Shown here: positions 34,463-43,160 of the stretch, in pieces | Layout of the letters: the number at the start of each line of letters is the position of its first letter | Position numbering within the stretch: position 1 is the first letter of the stretch | From: BS750m-G69 sp964441235 | GTDB taxonomy: Bacteria; Fidelibacterota; UBA2242 | Direction: 5' to 3' | Length of the DNA: 51,315 nucleotides | Assembly: GCA_964441235.1 (NCBI GenBank) | Contig: CAYTUQ010000025.1 | Location: 1-51,315 of the forward strand | The notes under the pieces: model-generated | Seen by the model: only the letters and a program-made list of their open reading frames with translations | The model's database searches: none | What the model was told of the DNA's origin: nothing | Translations under genes and position numbers: made by a program

Positions 34463-36787
34463 TTATAAATATATTCCCTTTACTTCAATAAAATTAATTG
34501 TTTTATTTTTAATAGAACCTTTTAAAGCAACCTTGACTTCACTTTTAGCACTAAAATAGAGAATCTGCCAACCCATCTTAGAAATATCCTTCAGCATTTT
34601 AACTTGCCTTTTTAATCTTGATTCATCTGATTTTATAAATGGATCATCCATAATGAAAAAACCCTTTGCTCCTTTTAAAAGCTTTTCTCCGAGAGCAAGC
34701 CGAATAGAAAGATATAATTGGTCATAAGCTCCACCGGATAATTTGTCTGCTTCTAGCACTTTATCATCTTTGCGTTTAACTTCAATTTTACCTGTTTCCT
34801 TGTTAAAAAGAACATTTTCATAGATTCCATCGGTTATGTCGCTGAAATATTTTGAAATTGAATTATCATCACCAAATAATTCGGTGACTTTTTCTTTTTC
34901 TTCTGATTCAATTTCTTCGAAAATCTTAATTGTATCTAAAACATTATTTCTATTATTTTCACTCTCATCCAAAAAATTTTGCAATTTGCTTTTAATTGCC
35001 TGTAAATCCGTTGATGTCCTGCAATGCAAGAAATCTGATTCTAATCGTAAAAGATTATTTGCTTCTCTTTCAATCTCTTCTAATTGTTTTTGATAAATCT
35101 TCTTCAGACTATTTATTTGTACTAGTTTCTCTTCAACTTGAGACTTTTCGTCCCTCAATTTTTCTACTTTCATATCATCATACTTAACTTCTAAAGCTTT
35201 AATTTTGTAATCTTCCAATCTTTCAAGTTCTTTATCCCAAAAAGTGATATTTTCCTTTAATGCACCTCCACCCTTTCCAATGATGCTGCTTAAAACACTT
35301 TTTTGTTCTAAAATCGTTTTATCCACATTCTTTTTAATCACCATTTTTTCATTATAATCTTTGAGAATATCTTCTCCTGATTTCTTCTTTATCTGGTCTA
35401 TTTTCTTATTAGCGGTTTTGATCTTTTTTTCACTTTCCGGAAGATATCTCTCTTTTATGTCTCTAATTTTTCCCCTGAGAATTCCGGCTTCCTCTTTCGT
35501 ATCTTGTATCCCTTCAGAACTTTTTTGAAATTCGTCATCAAATTTTTGAATATTTGAAAGGATGCCCTCGAAAGTATCTGAACTCATATTATATTTTGAT
35601 AGAATCAACCTGATCTCTTCGAATAAACCACTGAGTTGAGACATCTTTTTTGAATATAAAAATAGTGGGTATAATGAAATGAAAAATAGGAACGAAAAGA
35701 GAATTATTAGAATATAAAAAACGAATATAGGTTTGATTATGGCTCCAATTATTGATGGTACAAGAAGAGCCGCAGAAGAAATCCTTAAAAAGGAAAATGA
35801 CTTACTTTTCTTTTCAACTTTTGCTATATTTATTCTCTCTTTTTCGTAAATCTTTAATTCCGGTTTAACATCATTATTTAAAGCATCTTTCCTTTCATTT
35901 AAAATTTTAAAATCTCTCTCCTTTTCCTTTAATTCTTTAGATATCTTTTTGAATTCTTCCTCATTTTCTCTTAGTTCTGATAAAAGTTTTTGTTTTTCTC
36001 CTTCATAGTTTCTTATTTCTCGTTCAGCTCCTCTCCATAATTGCTCGTCGTCTTCATTATAGCCTTTTAACTCATTTAATCTTTTTACAGATTCTTTTAA
36101 TTTATTTAATGCTTCTCTACCCTTCTCATATTTTTCCCTATTCCTGGCGCCTTCTAAATCATTAATATCAGAGATTATTCTGTTTATTTCCTCCCTGTAT
36201 TTTAGAGATTCCTCTTCAGTCCTATCCAATTCATCAATATCTATTTCTTCCGGTAAATGTTCTATTTTGTTGATTATTTGCTGTGCTTTTTCAATTTTTG
36301 ATTTAAGCTTATTACTTGCTCCATCATTACGAAAACTTCCAGAAGGTGTTAGTTTTCCAATATCTCTTAATTCATCTTTGATTTTTTTAATTTCTTCCGT
36401 TCTTAAACCTGTAAGTCGATCTGCAATACCTGTATAAAAATTGGATTCATTAGCAATAGAAAGATCACTATTTCTTACTATAAAAATATTCCGACATTCA
36501 TAAGGAGATAAATCCAACATAGCTGTTATATTTCTCTTTTCTGTAAGTTTAACTTCGTTGCCGGATCTATCTTCAACAATAACATAACCATTCGGACTCT
36601 CATCTACTCTGTCTATATTCTCAAAATCCTTTACATGTTTTCCTATTAATAATTTAACAAGAGCATCGATAGTTAAAGTTTTTCCCTCTTCATTTTTACC
36701 AAAAAATAGATTAAAACTCTGAAGTGTAATATTACCAGAATCAGGAAGAGGTCCATATCGCCGTATAGAAAATTCCTTTATCTTCAC
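34463..36787 (-). CDS. Rad50/SbcC-like ATPase with a transmembrane hairpin (YhaN type)
   Basis: 774 aa. The N-terminal ABC half has Walker A GKNEEGKT at 30-37. The C-terminal half has the ABC signature LSGGAYDQL from about 683 and Walker B FFIMDDPF at about 708-716. Long Lys/Glu coiled coils lie between. Where SbcC/Rad50 carry a CxxC zinc hook there is instead a strongly hydrophobic stretch at about residues 338-380 (two helices), like the YhaN/COG4717 group, so the arms are probably tethered to the membrane. It overlaps the nuclease gene by 4 bases (ATGA). Together they should form a Mre11-Rad50-like DNA-end-processing complex. Confidence 0.85.
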   Translation of the reverse strand: MKIKEFSIRRYGPLPDSGNITLQSFNLFFGKNEEGKTLTIDALVKLLIGKHVKDFENIDRVDESPNGYVIVEDRSGNEVKLTEKRNITAMLDLSPYECRNIFIVRNSDLSIANESNFYTGIADRLTGLRTEEIKKIKDELRDIGKLTPSGSFRNDGASNKLKSKIEKAQQIINKIEHLPEEIDIDELDRTEEESLKYREEINRIISDINDLEGARNREKYEKGREALNKLKESVKRLNELKGYNEDDEQLWRGAEREIRNYEGEKQKLLSELRENEEEFKKISKELKEKERDFKILNERKDALNNDVKPELKIYEKERINIAKVEKKSKSFSFLRISSAALLVPSIIGAIIKPIFVFYILIILFSFLFFISLYPLFLYSKKMSQLSGLFEEIRLILSKYNMSSDTFEGILSNIQKFDDEFQKSSEGIQDTKEEAGILRGKIRDIKERYLPESEKKIKTANKKIDQIKKKSGEDILKDYNEKMVIKKNVDKTILEQKSVLSSIIGKGGGALKENITFWDKELERLEDYKIKALEVKYDDMKVEKLRDEKSQVEEKLVQINSLKKIYQKQLEEIEREANNLLRLESDFLHCRTSTDLQAIKSKLQNFLDESENNRNNVLDTIKIFEEIESEEKEKVTELFGDDNSISKYFSDITDGIYENVLFNKETGKIEVKRKDDKVLEADKLSGGAYDQLYLSIRLALGEKLLKGAKGFFIMDDPFIKSDESRLKRQVKMLKDISKMGWQILYFSAKSEVKVALKGSIKNKTINFIEVKGIYL

Positions 36788-37845
36788 GATCTTGCTCCGA
36801 TAATGGCTTTTATTGCTAAGTTAATTATCTGTTTTTTCTTTTTTTCATCAAACTCAGTTCGTTCAAGTTTACTCTTAAAACTTTTAAATAGGTCATCTTC
36901 GAGGATATTGCTTATATCTTTTAATTCAAAATGCTCTTCTATAAGTTTATTTTTTAACAAATTTTTTAACTTTTTATGAAGTTCATCCTCAGTTATATTA
37001 ATTTTTTCACTATTGATATAGCCTCTAATAGTAAAAATAATTTTCGCTTCTGGATGAGCATTTTCTAAACGATTTTCAACAATCTCTATCGGATTAATAT
37101 CATTATAAGGATCTATTTCTATTAATATCTGTTCGTAAAAAGGTGAATCCAGCAGATGCTCCTGCGGTGGTTCTCCAACCTCAAAAATATTTACTTTTCT
37201 CTGCCCAACTTCTCTTTTAGTTATTGAGATAGGTGATCCAGGATAAACGAAGTATCCTCCATTTTCTAGTATTCTTATGTCAAAATTTGAATGAAAATGG
37301 CCTGATAGAACATATTTTATATTTAAATCTTTAAAATAGGAAAGTTTTAACGGCATATATTGTTCTTCTCCCTCATCACCGAAATCTTTTCTTGAATAAA
37401 AGGCATCAAGCAATTCACCATGATAAAGCAAAATATTTGTCTTTTCATCATTTAATTTACCATGCAGAGAATGAAGTTTTTTAAGAACATCTTCTGAATC
37501 TATTTGCTCAAAAGGCATTCCCCATATATTAAGACCTTCATATTCAAAAGGTTTTTGTAAATCAATTAAAACAGTTACATCTTCTCCAAAATACATATCA
37601 CTTGTATAAGAATTGCTATCGTGATTTCCAGGAATTATTATGATTTTGAATGTAGTATTTGAGAACAAGGAACGTATTTTCGGTCTTAATATTTCTGCAT
37701 TATAATTTTTATCAAAAAGGTCTCCAGCGATAATAAAAATGTCAATTTTCTGTTCTTTACCTATATCAATAAGTTTTATTAAAGTTTTCCATCTTTCATC
37801 TTCAAATTCTTTTAGATGTATATCAGCTGTATGTAATATCTTCAT
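36784..37845 (-). CDS. Mre11/SbcD-like metallophosphoesterase nuclease (YhaO type)
   Basis: 353 aa calcineurin-like phosphoesterase. Metal motifs: DIH (Asp8, His10), GDLFD (Asp42), GNHD (Asn74, His75) and GHFHSNFD. The C-terminal 120 residues form a capping and Rad50-contact region, including ILEDDLFKSFKSKL. It is the first gene of the likely operon and is coupled to the Rad50-like ATPase. SbcCD-type complexes cut hairpins and protein-blocked DNA ends. The placement directly upstream of hsdR suggests work on phage or broken DNA, which is inference. Confidence 0.88.
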   Translation of the reverse strand: MKILHTADIHLKEFEDERWKTLIKLIDIGKEQKIDIFIIAGDLFDKNYNAEILRPKIRSLFSNTTFKIIIIPGNHDSNSYTSDMYFGEDVTVLIDLQKPFEYEGLNIWGMPFEQIDSEDVLKKLHSLHGKLNDEKTNILLYHGELLDAFYSRKDFGDEGEEQYMPLKLSYFKDLNIKYVLSGHFHSNFDIRILENGGYFVYPGSPISITKREVGQRKVNIFEVGEPPQEHLLDSPFYEQILIEIDPYNDINPIEIVENRLENAHPEAKIIFTIRGYINSEKINITEDELHKKLKNLLKNKLIEEHFELKDISNILEDDLFKSFKSKLERTEFDEKKKKQIINLAIKAIIGARS

Positions 37846-37934
37846 TTATAGCTACTTATAATGATTTTTCAATTACCCTTTAATATGTTTTATTCTCTAT
37901 AAAAGTTGATAATATAGAAGTAAAATTCTAATAC

Positions 37935-38201
37935 TCAATGAAATTTTTCAATTAGATCCTGGTTTTTCGTCATAATACTATCGGCAAACGTCGTAAAGCG
38001 TTTCTGTATAGTATCGGCTATTTTAGACTCTACTAATTCAGGAAACAGGGCCAATTTTGATTGAAAAAATACTGTTTTGTCTTTTTGTTCGCCGAATAAT
38101 TTTTCAATACGGGTATTATTTATTCCGCTGATTTTAAAAATGACTATGAGTTGAAGTATAGCTAAAATAACTATTAAAACGAAAATAGCAATTTCCATCA
38201 T
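37935..38201 (-). CDS. Small membrane-anchored coiled-coil protein, possibly truncated
   Basis: 88 aa. One N-terminal transmembrane helix (residues 3-25, IAIFVLIVILAILQLIVIF) is followed by a polar helix ending FADSIMTKNQDLIEKFH. The layout resembles the first part of RmuC-like or other anchored coiled-coil proteins, which are normally far longer, so this may be a relic. It sits between the Mre11-like gene and glnA, same strand. I assign no function. Confidence 0.45.
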   Translation of the reverse strand: MMEIAIFVLIVILAILQLIVIFKISGINNTRIEKLFGEQKDKTVFFQSKLALFPELVESKIADTIQKRFTTFADSIMTKNQDLIEKFH

Positions 38202-38362
38202 TTTGACTTCTCAATTTTACAATTATTTGTTGATATTAACACCATCTTAAAAAATTATTAATCCTTATCAAACAACTTGATAAGATAATAAATTTATATT
38301 GGAAATCTATTCTATTTACGAGGCTCTACAAAATGTAGAAATATGGAATAATATTTTTACTT

Positions 38363-39676
38363 CTAAAACATATCCAGGTATCTGGTTATCTCCCAATCCG
38401 ATACCTGCATTTTATATTCATTTACTTCTTTTGTTTTTATACTGATATATTTTCCAGACAGGTGATTTCCGAGAACTTCCTGGATTGTTTCATCGTTCTT
38501 CAATTCATTTAAAGCTTCCGATAGAGATGTCGGTAAAATATCTATATGATTTTTTACTAAATTTTCACTATCAAACTTGAAAATATTATTTTCAATTGGT
38601 TCTATTGGAGTAAGATTATTCTCTATTCCGTCAAGACCAGCTTTAAGCATTACTGCAAATGCCAAATATGGATTACAAGTGGGATCAGGACATCTCAATT
38701 CGATTCTGGCTGATTCGGGCTTTTGTTTAAACCAATTTGGTACTCTTATCAAAGTTGTTCTGTTCATACTTGCCCATGTTATATATACAGGTGCTTCATA
38801 TCCAGTAACTAATCTTTTATAAGAATTGACAGTTGGACAGAGAATTGCACACATTGCTTTAATATGTTTTAATTGACCAGCTATGAAATTATTAGCGATT
38901 TTTGATAATCTGTATTTATTATTTCCGTCGCAGAAAATGTTCTTCCCTGTCTTAATATCAAACAGACTTTGATGAGTATGCATACCGGAACCGGCAACTC
39001 CCTTTATTGGTTTGGGCATAAAAGTAGCTCGCAAATCATGCATTTGCGCTATTTTTTTAATTGTATATTTCAATGTAAGGAGTCTATCGGCTGTTTCTAA
39101 TGCTGTGCCATAATTGAAATCAATTTCATACTGCCCCCTCCCTACTTCATGGTGAGAAGTTTCAACATTAATTCCAAAACTTCTGAGTGCATTAATAATT
39201 TCCTTTATAACTTTATAACCCTCGTAAGATGTTAAGTCAAAATAGCTGCCGGAATCTATCGGGTTGGTCTTTGAAGTACCATCCTGCCTGAACAAGTAAA
39301 ATTCAAGTTCCGGACCGACATTAAATTGGTATCCCTTTTTAAGAGTTTCATTGATTATATTTTTAAGTATATATCTTGGATCATCTTCAAATGGTTTCCC
39401 ATCAGATTTATAAATATCACAAATCACTCTTGCTGTTTTGCCATTTTCTTTTAACCACGGTACAAGAGAATATGTTGATATGTCGGGTTTCAAGAATAGA
39501 TCGCTTTCGTGAATACGAGCAAATCCTTCTATTGAAGAACCATCGAACCACACTCCATTGGTTATTGCGTCGTTCAACTCCTCTGAGGGTATAATTACCT
39601 CTTTAGGAACACCAACTAAATCGAAAAATTGCAGACTGATGAATTCAACATTGTCTTTTTTAACCTTTTCTAACAT
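38363..39676 (-). CDS. glnA: Glutamine synthetase, type I
   Basis: Joins ammonia to glutamate using ATP. The 437-aa protein shows GS signatures: WFDGSSIEGFARIHESD, GPELEFYLF, HHEVGRGQYEIDF, GSGMHTHQSLF (ATP/metal site), NRTTLIRVP and ARIELRCPDPTCNPYLA. Length and the C-terminal HIDILPTSLSEALNEL end fit the GSI-alpha group. I do not see the NLYDL-type adenylylation loop of GSI-beta, so control is probably not by GlnE. AAGGAG precedes the ATG. Confidence 0.96.
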   Translation of the reverse strand: MLEKVKKDNVEFISLQFFDLVGVPKEVIIPSEELNDAITNGVWFDGSSIEGFARIHESDLFLKPDISTYSLVPWLKENGKTARVICDIYKSDGKPFEDDPRYILKNIINETLKKGYQFNVGPELEFYLFRQDGTSKTNPIDSGSYFDLTSYEGYKVIKEIINALRSFGINVETSHHEVGRGQYEIDFNYGTALETADRLLTLKYTIKKIAQMHDLRATFMPKPIKGVAGSGMHTHQSLFDIKTGKNIFCDGNNKYRLSKIANNFIAGQLKHIKAMCAILCPTVNSYKRLVTGYEAPVYITWASMNRTTLIRVPNWFKQKPESARIELRCPDPTCNPYLAFAVMLKAGLDGIENNLTPIEPIENNIFKFDSENLVKNHIDILPTSLSEALNELKNDETIQEVLGNHLSGKYISIKTKEVNEYKMQVSDWEITRYLDMF

Positions 39677-39718
39677 CTGAAACTCCTTTTTTTTGTCTTA
39701 CTAATCTGGATTATTTTT

Positions 39719-39790
39719 CCCCGACGTGTCGGGATGCCACTTCCGAAGGTCACAGCGGACTCCTTTGGAGAATCCCTCCGGGAGAAGGCA
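39719..39790. repeat. CCGAAGGTC...CTCCTTTGGAG interspersed repeat
   Basis: Carries CCGAAGGTCACAGCGGACTC, then CTTTGGAGAATCCCTCCGGG. Close relatives are near 5016-5050 (CCGAAGGTCAAAGCAGACTC) and 42648-42690 (CGAAGGTCTCAGCGGAATCC). The small CTCC-TTT-GGAG hairpin is preserved in two copies. This is an extragenic repeat family of unknown function. Confidence 0.55.
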
Positions 39791-39828
39791 CTTCCTCAAT
39801 TGTCAATTTCCAATTATCAATAATTAAT

Positions 39829-39912
39829 TTTAGTCACTTTTCACTTTAGTTCACTTTAGGCACTTTCAACTTTAGTTCACTTTTCACTTTAGTTCACTTT
39901 AGTCACTTTCTC
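39829..39912. repeat. Tandem TTCACTTTAG array
   Basis: The words TTAGTCACTTT, TTCACTTTAG and TTAGGCACTTT recur about eight times in 84 bases, in a larger period near 40 (TTTAGTTCACTTTTCACT appears twice). It is non-coding. Simple tandem arrays like this usually arise by slippage. Confidence 0.6.
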
Positions 39913-40165
39913 ATAAACAAATAATGGTGTAGAATATAAGTTGTATTAAATAAATAGTCAAACAAATAATACATTAATTGTGATAAAATTAATATTATAA
40001 GGATATTTGAATATATATTTAATTATTTTAGTATATAGCCCTGTGATTTTATTATAGACTTTAATGTTTAAAATTTATTACACCTGTCAGGCTGATTTTT
40101 GATTTCCCGAATAATACTTTCCGTTCCATATTAAGAGCCACGGAACGAGAGTAAAAACTTTGTGT

Positions 40166-41965
40166 TTATTCCACTGTGACGGATTTTGCAAGATTCCTGG
40201 GTTTATCAACATTCAAACCTTTCATATCTGCAATATAATATGCTAAGAGCTGTAAGGGAATTACGTTTATTAATGGGGATAGTTCTTCTAGCGTTTCCGG
40301 AACCTTAAGTACATAATCTGAAAGTCTTTCTATTGCTTTATTTCCATTATCTGTCACTGTAATTATTATACCTTTTCTTGCTTTCACTTCCTGCATATTG
40401 CTTAATACTTTATCAAAAACAGGCCCTTTTGTTGCAAGAAAAACTACTGGTATATTTTCATCAATTAACGCTATTGGACCGTGTTTCATCTCTGCAGCCG
40501 GATAACCTTCTGCGTGGATGTACGAAATTTCTTTAAGCTTTAAAGCGCCCTCTAATGCCACGGGGAAATTCATTCCTCTACCAAGGTAAAGGAAATTTTT
40601 CCTATCTTCGAACTGCATTGCAATTTTTTTTATTTCTTCTGATTGTTTAAGAGTAATAGCGATTTTATCAGGAATATTTTTTAATGCTTTCAGTAATTTT
40701 TGATCCAACGCCATTCCTTTTTGCTGTTTGATATATAAAGCAATAATTAAAAGAGCAGCAACCTGGCATAAAAAAGCTTTTGTGCTCGCTACACCGATTT
40801 CCGGACCGGCGTGAATATATATACCGGAATCAACCTCTCTCGCTATTGTAGAGCCAACAACGTTAACAAGCCCAATTGTTTTTGCTCCTTCAGATTTTGC
40901 CTTTAATAAAGCGGCAAGAGTATCAGCTGTTTCTCCGGATTGTGAGATAACAATCATGAGATCATCTTCGTTAACCAATGTATTTCGATATCTAAACTCA
41001 GAGGCATAATCAACTTCGACAGGAATATTTACAAGGTTTTCAATAATGTATTTTCCGATTAAAGCCGAATGCCAGCTTGTTCCGCATGCTGTTATAAGAA
41101 TTCTATTCAATTTATTCAAATCTAGATCAATACTTAATCTTATCTTACCGTTTTTAATTCTTCCCCGTAAAGTATTTGCTACTGCTTCAGGTTGCTCAAA
41201 AATCTCTTTTAGCATAAAGTGTTTGTAACCTTTTTTCTCTATCTCATTAATATTCCACTTTATTTCCTGTACCTTTTTACCGACCTTTTTCCCTGCTAAA
41301 TTCTTTATCGCAAAACCATCCCTGTCTATAATAGATATTTCATTATCCTGAAGATAAACAACTCTTTTCGTATGCTTAAATATTGCAACTGCGTCAGAAG
41401 CGACTATAGTTTCACCTTTACCTAAACCTATAATTAGAGGAGATCCTCTCCTGGCAGCAATGATTTTTTCCTCGTTCCGATGTACAACAAGCAGCCCAAA
41501 TGTTCCTTCTATATTATTAAGTGCCCTGATTACAGAATCTTCGATGTTTCCGGAATAGAATTTTTCAATCAAGTGTGCGATAATTTCCGAATCGGTTTCA
41601 GATACAATATTATGTCCTTCTTTTTCTAATAAATCCTTTAGTGCTTGATAATTTTCAATAATTCCATTGTGAACTATAGATATATCGCCTTTACAATCAA
41701 AATGTGGATGTGCATTGGTTTCATTAGGTTCTCCGTGTGTTGCCCATCTTGTATGAGCTATTCCAATATTTCCTTTCAATTTAGCTAATTCTTGACGTTT
41801 TTCCAGTTTTGATATTTTCCCTGCGTTTTTTATGATTTTCATTTCATTTCCATTAGACACACAAATTCCAGCACTATCATAGCCTCTATATTCGAGTTTT
41901 TTTAGACCATCAATTAGTAATGGAACAACATTTTTATTGCCGATATAACCAATAATTCCGCACAT
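40166..41965 (-). CDS. glmS: Glutamine--fructose-6-phosphate aminotransferase (isomerizing)
   Basis: First step to UDP-GlcNAc for peptidoglycan and lipid A. The 599-aa protein has an N-terminal class II glutaminase domain with catalytic Cys2 (MCGIIGYIG, then YRGYDSAGI, HTRWATHGEP). Two SIS isomerase domains follow (ACGTSWHSALIGKYI, SQSGETADT, GRGMNFPVALEGALKLKEIS), and it closes DKPRNLAKSVTVE. Length is normal. No glmS ribozyme is seen upstream. Confidence 0.97.
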   Translation of the reverse strand: MCGIIGYIGNKNVVPLLIDGLKKLEYRGYDSAGICVSNGNEMKIIKNAGKISKLEKRQELAKLKGNIGIAHTRWATHGEPNETNAHPHFDCKGDISIVHNGIIENYQALKDLLEKEGHNIVSETDSEIIAHLIEKFYSGNIEDSVIRALNNIEGTFGLLVVHRNEEKIIAARRGSPLIIGLGKGETIVASDAVAIFKHTKRVVYLQDNEISIIDRDGFAIKNLAGKKVGKKVQEIKWNINEIEKKGYKHFMLKEIFEQPEAVANTLRGRIKNGKIRLSIDLDLNKLNRILITACGTSWHSALIGKYIIENLVNIPVEVDYASEFRYRNTLVNEDDLMIVISQSGETADTLAALLKAKSEGAKTIGLVNVVGSTIAREVDSGIYIHAGPEIGVASTKAFLCQVAALLIIALYIKQQKGMALDQKLLKALKNIPDKIAITLKQSEEIKKIAMQFEDRKNFLYLGRGMNFPVALEGALKLKEISYIHAEGYPAAEMKHGPIALIDENIPVVFLATKGPVFDKVLSNMQEVKARKGIIITVTDNGNKAIERLSDYVLKVPETLEELSPLINVIPLQLLAYYIADMKGLNVDKPRNLAKSVTVE

Positions 41966-43121
41966 ACTTAACCTCAGTTTTGGTTCATAATTAAATCATA
42001 AATTTATTTTATAACAACATTTAATTTTACTTAAGTTATCCGAGGTTTCAGAACTAAATCAGACAATCTTGTCTGATTTCTGATAAATTCAATCATGGAT
42101 AGGAATACTTAAGGGAGATCCGTCTAGGGAAAAGGTAAACGTTTATTTAACCTATAACCAATAACTATTTACGTGATGGAAATCACACACTCAGTTGGAA
42201 CGGAAAACAACTTACTAGCTGAATCTATTTTATTAGAATGGAGAGTAGCAGTTTTGTTCAGACACGGAAGGTGATACTACTTAAATAATTCCCCAAAAAG
42301 GAACAGGATAGACTTTACATCTAAACAACGAGACCATCAATTTTTCAGTAGCAAGACAGGTATGCAATTCTAAGTTACCCATTGTTCCAATAATCCATCA
42401 TTAGAACGGAAAAACGGATAAAAATTAAAAATTACTGAATAGGTCGGTACATACGATGTTCAGCAACGTATTAAAAATTACGCGGTATGGTTTATGATGT
42501 GTCCTATTGATAATATTAACGACAATTAATCCAATTATTTAGAAATTATATGAAATTGAGAATAAATAGTGAGTCTGCTTGAGAAAGGTTGAAATTTGAA
42601 GTGTATTAAGCATAATACAAAAAATTCAGAAACTGTTTGACAATCACGAAGGTCTCAGCGGAATCCTCTGGAGATTCTCCGAAGGAATCCTACGTGACCT
42701 ACGGAAAGGCATCTCTATCCCAACGGGATCTCTTTGAGATGAGAGAAACAGTTATTATATCTGATAAGTTGTTATATACAATCCAATTCGTATAACCGTT
42801 TCTTCGATCTATCGGAGGTTTCACTTTCTAAGAATATTTCTTTTTTAAGTAGACTCAATAGTGTTTTATTCAAAATAGCTCTCTCTGTTATTAGAATTCT
42901 AAATACCAGTACTAAATATATAGGCAAATTATGGCAAATCTATCAGATCAATATCTTGATTTACTTGCCCTGTCTTTTGAGATGGTAAGGATTACAATAA
43001 ATATCGTCTCATTTTTCTCAGCAAACTTTTTTCCATGGACATCACAAAGAAATATTATTTATGCCTTAGTGACGGATATTTTTTTAAAAAATACTTTGCA
43101 TTTGAATAAATATATCTTATA
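41966..43121. other. Large non-coding region upstream of lexA
   Basis: About 1.15 kb without a supported gene, bounded by divergent glmS and lexA. It contains a perfect AATCAGACAA/TTGTCTGATT hairpin (about 42058-42079), otherwise unstructured AT-rich DNA, and the extragenic repeat at 42648-42760. An open frame at 42931-43164 has no ribosome site or protein character and overlaps the lexA control region, so I did not call it. Confidence 0.55.
42648..42760. repeat. Composite extragenic repeat
   Basis: Left part CGAAGGTCTCAGCGGAATCC matches repeats near 5016 and 39744. Right part (42697-42750, ACCTACGGAAAGGCATCTCT followed by CGGGATCTCTTTGAGA) matches 2985-3035. The two modules therefore occur both joined and apart, which supports a modular repeat family rather than chance similarity. 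Confidence 0.55.
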
Positions 43122-43135
43122 TTACTTGCGAGTAA
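43122..43135. promoter_or_regulatory. Candidate LexA operator
   Basis: TTACT-TGCG-AGTAA is a perfect 5+5 bp inverted repeat with a 4-base centre, ending 25 bases before the lexA ATG (ribosome site GGGAGAA at 43151-43157). Its place just upstream of the lexA start fits self-repression. I did not see the same site before any other gene in the window. Confidence 0.6.
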
Positions 43136-43160
43136 CTTACGATTTTTGTAGGGAGAAAAA

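Larger units (their letters stand above)
39677..40165. other. Repeat-rich spacer between glmS and glnA
   Basis: About 490 bases without a gene. It holds a CCCGACGTGTCGGG hairpin next to the CCGAAGGTC...GGACTCCTTTGGAG repeat (39719-39790), a tandem CACTTTAG array (39829-39912), plain AT-rich DNA and a CGTTCC/GGAACG unit (40122-40147). The glnA promoter must lie in the left part, but I cannot pick it out. Confidence 0.55.

Noticed and set aside
39829..39912. CRISPR-like array
   Set aside because: The repeat words are 9-11 bases with no unique spacers and no cas genes nearby.
41966..42060. glmS ribozyme
   Set aside because: No recognisable core next to the glmS start; such ribozymes are mainly Firmicute.
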